Positions 57,559 through 64,000 of a stretch of DNA of 64,000 bases are shown piece after piece. The stretch lies in NCBI GenBank assembly GCA_050084515.1, contig CM114271.1:52266001-52330000 (forward strand), written 5' to 3'. The position numbers and the translations under genes were made by a program. The notes below the pieces were generated by a model. It searched no databases and was not told the DNA's origin. It was given only the letters and a program-made list of their open reading frames with translations. Numbering within the stretch: the first letter of the stretch is position 1; the number at the start of each line of letters is the position of its first letter. The DNA comes from Blasia pusilla (lineage: Eukaryota > Marchantiophyta > Marchantiopsida > Blasiales).

Positions 57559-57728
57559 TGCAGTCGACACAAAAATCAGCTGGCGTGTCAAGGTTTCGAA
57601 GAAGAGCAGCTGTGAGAGGACTCACGCGATGTCAGCCCTGTCTGTGGAGTGCTCCGTAACTGTCTCACAACGAGGACTCCCGAGGATACTGCTGTGGGAT
57701 AAGATGAAATAAAACTCGAAAATGCGCC

Positions 57729-57736
57729 TCTTATAG
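57729..57736 (-). promoter_or_regulatory. Candidate TATA box for EXORDIUM-like copy B
   Basis: The minus strand reads CTATAAGA here, about 170 bp upstream of the start codon. It would give a leader of about 140 nt. Motif-based only. Confidence 0.45.
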
Positions 57737-57759
57737 CTTGCTACTGGAAGTCGGAGGAT

Positions 57760-60700
57760 GACGTACGCCCACAAGTAGGCCAACCGCGTAAGCAGTTCGC
57801 CATCAGTGCGCGCCAAAGCGTCGGATGTCGTATCGAAGGCGAACCGGGTACGAGAGTTTCGAACCGGGTTTCGGAATGGGATGCAGCGATCCTCGACGAG
57901 ACTAGGGACCGCTACTGCGCACCGGTGATCCGTGCTGGGGCCTGGACCTCCCTCTAAATAAGCAGCTTCGGTCCTTCGACACAAGTCTCCAGCTGTCGTG
58001 ACTATTTCCACTCCCCGCAAATCAGGATGCGCCCCGTCAACTCTCGGCCGAATCAGTGCATGTATGTTGACTTGCCGGCGGCCAACCCCAAACTGGAGCT
58101 CCATATCTAGACGCCAGACAGCCGGGCTTCCCAACTTTGGGCATCTTCTCCAAACCAAACGGACAGAGATTTCATTCGAGAATCTCGGACTCCTCAGGGA
58201 TTGAAACGTGGGTCGGCCAGCTAGCGCGCTGTGGTAGACGGAACACGGAAGGAGGGGAGTCCGTACGTTCCTGGAGAACAAGGGTCCTTCCGGTTCTGTA
58301 GCGAGAATTGGCCGGTGAGCGATATTCCTGCGTCCCGCGTAAACGCCGCCCGCACCTGTGGTGACGTGGTCATCACCAAGTCCTCTATGATCCACCCCTG
58401 TCGTTCGAGAGTCGAGACCGGGGAAAGGTTTCATTCTGGTTCTGGAAGTGTCGATCCACTCCACCGTGTCATTCTCCCTTAACGCGGCGAGGCCAGCAGC
58501 TCAGGGCCGGATTCCGAGCAGGCGAAGGCAGTAGCGAAGGGAAATCTGCGAAATCTTGCCAGGATCGAATGGCGCGATCGTCCACGCTGACTCAGCGTGT
58601 ACATCTTACATTCAGAGCTTAATCCTCTGTCGCCTTTCCGCGCTCGCACAAATTGCAGGACACTGCAAACTTTCGACAGCGCAAGGCTGACTGCCTTATA
58701 CGCGCTGGGACCATCTTCACCCTCTTACGCGGTGATTCATGATCTATCATCGCGAGGATGATACTATGGCACCAGACAAACAGTTCTCAAAAACCAAATA
58801 CGAGCCCCAGCTGACACCGTCATCCGCTCTTTCGTCTCTCTTGTTGTGGTTGGAAAGTTGTGATACGATCAAACTAAGCAATTCCCGTAGGAGTTTCCCT
58901 AGCGAATGAAGTGAACTTAAGTAGCTCCAGTAATCATTTATTCGGTTAATCAGATCGAGTAATTGTGTGTTAACCCAATTTCGGTACGCCACCCATCTAT
59001 TACAATTAGTGTGGGGCCCAAAAGAAGTTGTGGTATGGTATTGGAATCTTCAAACGTGCGTGGATACCACCAGGTGGATACATGAATTCTAAGTGCATAT
59101 ACGAAAAGAGTTTCGCATGAAAAGTTCATGAATTAGGACACTCCAACAAATGATTTCCTTATTGCATGCATGAAAAAGTTTTTCCAAGATTATGTCACTT
59201 GTGCAAGTGATTGTAGAAACCACGGAGGAATTTGGGATAGTTGTAAGTATTGTTTACCCATGACTAGGAAAATAATGATTCTTGCAAATCAAGAAGCGGC
59301 TTTCCAAAAGCTACCCGTAATATCTGGGGGAAAAACGTTTGAAAGAAAAAAAAATATGAATTTCTCTGCCATCATATCGAGAAGGAAGAAACTAGCACGC
59401 TACGGTGAAGTCTACCCTAAAAGTCTTCCATTCCCACACGGTTTAACTTTGTTTCAAGAGTGAGTCGCCCAACATGGAAGGGCCATTGGTTCTCATTGTG
59501 GACAACGACCTCCTTGGGCTTCTTTGCATAAGTTTGCAGCTTCTCTTTTAATCCGTTTTATCCAGAATGTTTTTCAAAAAAATTATCACAATAATGAAAA
59601 GTATGGGATGATTAACAAACGATTATTTTTAGAAAAGAAAAGTAGTACGTTTTCAATAATCAATCTATCGGGTTGGAGAGTTAGATTCTTCACTTTCATT
59701 GAGATTTGCTTAACGACTCATGTGACATTATCCTTTTAATCAAATAAGAGAGCAGAAACTATTGAGCTTCTCTTCCTTCCATTGCATGAAAAAGTCACAC
59801 GAGAAGCTCTACAACCATGTCTTTTTCCTTTCGTCATGAGTAAAAAATGCAATATGTACCGCTGTTGTAAAATTGTAAATGGATACTTATCGAACTATCC
59901 CCATAAAAATTTTACCACTTCCCTCTATTTCAATACCTGCGAATGAGAAGGTCCTGATCTATGTCGCACCCATAAATATTCCATCTTCCCATGTCTTCCC
60001 AAAAGCCGAACAAACTCCAGCGAAATGCACCAGGTCTTAGAGTTGCGAGGTGTGTTATCATATACGTTTACCTACATCGAGTCCCTGCCGTGAGCGTATA
60101 CATGTTATGCCCGAGACCAGACTGCAGTCAAAATCATGGACGTAAACGTGGACTAGCTAGCTAAATTAACCGAGGGGGTAAGGGATGAAGTACGTCAACT
60201 AATAATAGTTTTGTAAGAACTTTATGTCTATAGATATGAATCGTACAGAAATATGGTCCCTTTTCACGAAAGACTTCCATTTGAGTCGTAGAGATATTTG
60301 GTCCCTTTTGCCATACAATTACACTCCTCGGGTGATCCGTAGGAAGGAGCTAGTGTTGTTGACCCCTGGGTTGGTCCTTGTTCCCGACTTTGACCCTAGC
60401 CTGGATGGAACGTGACCGAATCTCCGAGAAGAACACATAACCAAGCCTTTGAAAATTTTCATATGACCCGAGTCATTTTTGGAGATGTTAATCTGATCGT
60501 CCTTTCAAAGACCTAGGCTGGCATTAAAAATCGATGGAGATCCTCGAGTTGAAGTGGAGTGATGCAAATAGTACACCAGCCTTTGTGAGGGTTTCTTTCT
60601 TACCAGCCTCCAGCTACCTCCATTCGTACCTCCACTGTATTTTCTTACGCTGCTCACAGGAGTTCACTTTCTCTTGAAAGGGGATGAAAACTAGCGATAT

Positions 60701-62824
60701 GTGCGCTGCACAAGAATTGACAATAGCCTCAGTTACTCTGCAGATTTGTGAAGGCATTCATCTCTGCCGCTGGTACTTCCGGGTTCGGGATCTTTGTGGT
60801 CCTGGCGAGGTTGAAGTCGAAGTGGGAACGAGGTCGGTCGTCCTCCTTCAGCAGCTTGAAATCAATGGTTCGTCTATTTTGGTAAATAGACGAAAACAAT
60901 CGCATCCGTTACAATCCAAATCTCTGATTCGGAAGAAGTCCGGACGGATGCGAATCAGATTCTGGAAGAGGTCCGGACGACACAGACAGCTTAGAGAGAG
61001 AGAGACACATAGAGAGCGCTCTAGCAGTGCAACGGAAAGGGTAGTTCGAAAAGTGCAACTCCCACGAACGCAAATGAAAGGAGGGAAAGTTAGGACAGCT
61101 TTTGTAAAGTGTTGTACGTGGTGAAACTGTCAAACTTTTGTCGTCGTTTTCCCGCCTTTCCCACTAGTCATATGTAGACAAAGCTCTCTAAAGGTGTAGA
61201 TCAGCACGAGTTTAGACTCTCAATCCTTTACGCGGTGTGTTGGGTCTTCGAACACGCAGTTCTTGCCAGTCTGTCGCCCTGTGGAATGATACGATCCAGG
61301 GACCAACTATCCAGTCTCGCAAAGAGAAAGGCGTCAAGAACGTTTCTAATCCTATCCCTATATTCTTCACGCAACCTTCAATTGGTCTGGAGTCTCTCAT
61401 CCGAGTTGTATGGGTCCCAATAGGGAAGAGAAATCTGCATCTGCGTAGCTCTAAAGTTGTAGATCAGCACGTTTAGAGTCGCACGGATTCATCTCATTTC
61501 ATGTTCCAAACCCATAAACTTCGATATCGTCATCGTAATTCCCTCTCTTCTCTCATTCTTCTTTAAATTTTATCCCACAGCAGTGCACTCGGATGAAAAT
61601 GGCACGGGCGTTCATTCGCAATTTCTTTTCTCACTTCAATTTTAAAAGAGTCATCGAAATCGGCGGAAAGCGTTTTCGTGTCGAGAACTTGAGAACTGGA
61701 TGAAGAGAAAAATAGAGAATTTTTGTAAATGTGCGATCTTCAACTGCAAGAAACACGGATAAGGAGAGTTCTAGAAGCTCCCAGTCGCAATCGCTGATTC
61801 AGAGGTTTCCTCGCACATTTGCAGTGCTCATGACCATGAGGAACTGCAACTCTCCAAGGTTGAAATGAGAGTGAGCAGAGGAGCGCCATATGAGTGGTCT
61901 AATCAGTGAGCAGGGAATAAAGGACAATTTGTCAAGACATAGAGGCGCTGGGACTGTACTTGGTTTTTTTTCCTCTAAATAATTGATTCCCCGCGTGTTT
62001 TCTTTCATCTAGTCCACGAATCCGTGAAGGTTCACGGAAAGGGCATTTCAGAGCCCTGATCACAAAAGCAAAAGAAAACTCCATAAAAGTGTCGAAGGGG
62101 AGTCTTCCCATCTCATATCCATACATTTGGGTTCTCAACCGTCTGCCACTATGGCAAAGCAATTTGAGATTTATTTGGTGTCAATATTCATGACAGTCAT
62201 CCAGTCATTGATTCCGGTGTGGCTCCATTCTCCTTTCATAGTGGAAGTGCTCTCTCTACAACAGATACATTTGGCGCACCGCGCTCCTGCTGCGAAGCCG
62301 ATACATTCACAGGCGCCATCAAGTGAAGCTTCAAACTGAGTTGGGACGTCCTGAACTTAACTACATCCAACGTCGCAGAAGGAGTTCAATTCCATGGCAC
62401 AGGACTTAACGATAAATTTTATTCCGGATATTTGCTCAGCAGCGCACCGTTGAGTGCTGCGTTTTATCTCGGATACGAATTCGATAACCAATTTTCAGAG
62501 TTCATCATAAAACAACGCATGTGCCCCACAGTATTATGATCAAATGACGAGAACGAAGTAGACAATGGACATTTCAGGAAGAATCTAGAAGTCATAGATG
62601 CGCGTTTCGCTGGAACACCATCAGGGGAATATACAGGTTTAGGGTGTAGAGGTCCAGGGGAATGTACAGCTTACAGATAGAAGCTGATTCTATGTGTATG
62701 TCGAGTCGCTCCTTGGATCTACACCGTCTAATCACAGCTGAATTCATTATGTGTAGACAAGTTGGCTCCTAAGTTAGGATTGTTCGTTCATACCCAGCCA
62801 GTGTCGACAGCCGCATTTGAGAAC
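57760..62824. other. Intergenic DNA, no gene recognised
   Basis: Open frames of up to 280 residues (minus, 57,622-58,464) and 146 residues (plus, 60,684-61,124) occur but have no motif. The first overlaps the promoter of EXORDIUM-like copy B and is likely chance in balanced-composition DNA. Between 61,190 and 61,470 a short block ('gtagatcagcacg...tttaga') occurs twice. Confidence 0.4.
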
Positions 62825-63709
62825 CGCAGAGCCCCACGAGGCAGGAATTGTCAGTCGTTTGATCCATATGCATTTAAGCTTACGCTTATACCAGTTGTGG
62901 GACCGACTGAAAGTCGACTTTGATAGCCCGATTACGCTTCTTCCCCGTAAATCCTTTTGCAGGCTGTTGCCGCTTCAAGTGGTGCGGCGCCACCAGCAGA
63001 AGCCACTGTTGAACGGATTGGTGGTGGCAACGTGAGCATCGCTGCCATGTCGAGTAATTACCGTGCATTGCAAAGCCTCCGTTGGAAGCAGGCAGGGTAC
63101 CTATCCACGGCCCATACCGTGCCCCGGCAAAGGACCAACCACATTTCAGGGTACTGCTGACCGACATCGCCCACCCAAACGCAGAGCAATTGGTTGCCGT
63201 TTCTGGAAGCCTCTGGACCAGTAGAGGAGTGCGAAGTGTATTAGTTCATGCCGGAGCCCTGCACCTAGACATCTTCGGCTGTGATGGCTAGAAAAGGTGG
63301 GTTCGAATTGACCAGGAGTGAGCTGACGACGCTCAAGGTCATTTCTTCGATATTGGCGCGGGTCCCTTGCATTCCGAATAGACATTGTCCATCAATTCTC
63401 CTTCCACCTTCGCCGAAATGGTCACTGAACTACTATCTCTGTACACCTCGATGGGTGCCCGCCACCTGCCCACTGGGACATTCGAGTGAACTTCGGACTA
63501 AAAGCAGCTGAAGAAATCGCTGGAAACGTCCCGAAAAAGAATCCATGTATACGCCGTTCCAAGCGATGTAAACTCCACAGCCATACGGGACAGGGGAAAT
63601 CGTGGTATGTGAAATGGCGGTTGCTGCTTCCACGAATCTCCATCCATTTCTCACCTCCTGAAATGGTGGGGGAATTCAGGTGTGCACTCGGGCGAAAGTT
63701 GCCAATCAC
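62825..63709 (-). pseudogene. EXORDIUM/PHI-1-like copy C, heavily decayed
   Basis: The minus strand matches copy B along its length, but the frame shifts many times. Traces in order from the 5' side are FTYHDFPCP (for LTYHNGP), VYIAWNGVYMDSF (for VYIIWYGNFGDS), KCGWSFAGARYGPW (for KCAWPFAQAEYGP, 63,167-62,886) and, at the nucleotide level, the 'gaagccactgttgaacggattggtgg' region near 63,000. The 3' end near 62,825 matches the C-terminus of B. It cannot encode a protein. It is a third copy of a local family that lies in the same orientation as A and B. Confidence 0.8.
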
Positions 63710-64000
63710 CAGCCCACCGTTACCTTGGATCCAAGATCACTCCGGAGTCCGAACTGCCATCGACTTCGATCCCCGACTCTGCTGCATTCAATTCGAGTAC
63801 CTGCTTGTAGATGGATTCGTGAACTCTCCAGCAAGAATGGTAGGGATTCCTCCCCAACAACAGCCAATGTGGTGTACACAGCAAGGATCCGTCAATTAGC
63901 GTTGCGGACAGAGGGATGGATGAATAACTACAGAGTCCACGGAAAACGGAGAGGGAAGTCGATGGACGTCGCAGTTCAGAGTCCAACGCGCCGATGCATT
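63710..64000. other. DNA beyond the decayed EXORDIUM-like copy
   Basis: It may contain the former promoter or leader of copy C. No motif is clear, and the window ends here. Confidence 0.3.

Noticed and set aside
57622-58464. 280-residue open frame on the minus strand
   Set aside because: No motif, low-complexity Arg-rich composition, and it runs through the promoter and leader of the intact EXORDIUM-like gene.
60684-61124. 146-residue open frame on the plus strand
   Set aside because: Basic C-terminus from GA-rich sequence; no family motif; no supporting context.
1-64000. CRISPR arrays, operons or prokaryotic defence systems
   Set aside because: No regular short repeats with unique spacers and no bacterial gene organisation; the DNMT genes are retroelement domains, not restriction-modification genes.

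Overview
The window looks like a repeat-rich nuclear segment of a streptophyte, most likely a seedless land plant. The evidence is three EXORDIUM/PHI-1 family genes (a plant cell-wall protein family), plant-type Ty3/gypsy LTR retrotransposons including a chromovirus with an initiator-tRNA-Met primer site, long AT-rich intergenic stretches and no bacterial features. The species cannot be fixed from the sequence alone.

Layout. 1-7.4 kb is AT-rich DNA with a decayed tandem repeat (2.06-3.42 kb). 7.9-9.3 kb holds an EXORDIUM-like gene on the minus strand, broken by one frameshift. 12.7-31.8 kb is a Ty3/gypsy chromovirus (element A, plus strand) with 1-kb LTRs, split in its integrase by an 11.7-kb minus-strand insertion (17.5-29.16 kb, element B, itself fused with a relative, E, and carrying a CACTA-like insert). 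31.8-36.4 kb is a decayed gypsy relic (F). 37.6-50.7 kb is a 5'-truncated plus-strand element (D) that was hit by a nearly complete minus-strand member of its own family (C, 37.79-46.52 kb). 50.7-56.5 kb is gene-poor. 56.6-57.56 kb holds the only intact gene recognised, a full-length EXORDIUM-like CDS on the minus strand with a TATA-like box upstream. 62.8-63.7 kb is a third, heavily decayed copy.

The main discovery is the B/C/D/E retrotransposon family. Its pol encodes, in order, zinc-knuckle Gag, an unrecognised conserved segment, aspartic protease, a C5 cytosine DNA methyltransferase (DNMT3/DRM-like by eye), reverse transcriptase, RNase H, integrase and a terminal PHD finger. It thus carries a DNA-methylation writer and a putative histone reader. 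Copy B keeps the catalytic Pro-Cys and Glu-Asn-Val motifs, but has in-frame stops. Copy C has lost the catalytic Cys (to Tyr). DNMT-bearing retrotransposons have been reported in charophyte algae and dinoflagellates (de Mendoza et al. 2018), so the idea has a precedent; this lineage and this domain combination may not have been described.

The family also has an odd 3' end: about 110-130 bp of LTR terminus is repeated between the polypurine tract and the 3' LTR, with a 2-nt spacer, in all three copies where this end can be read. None of the retroelements has an uninterrupted gag-pol, so they should be read as relics. All boundaries and homologies were found by eye.
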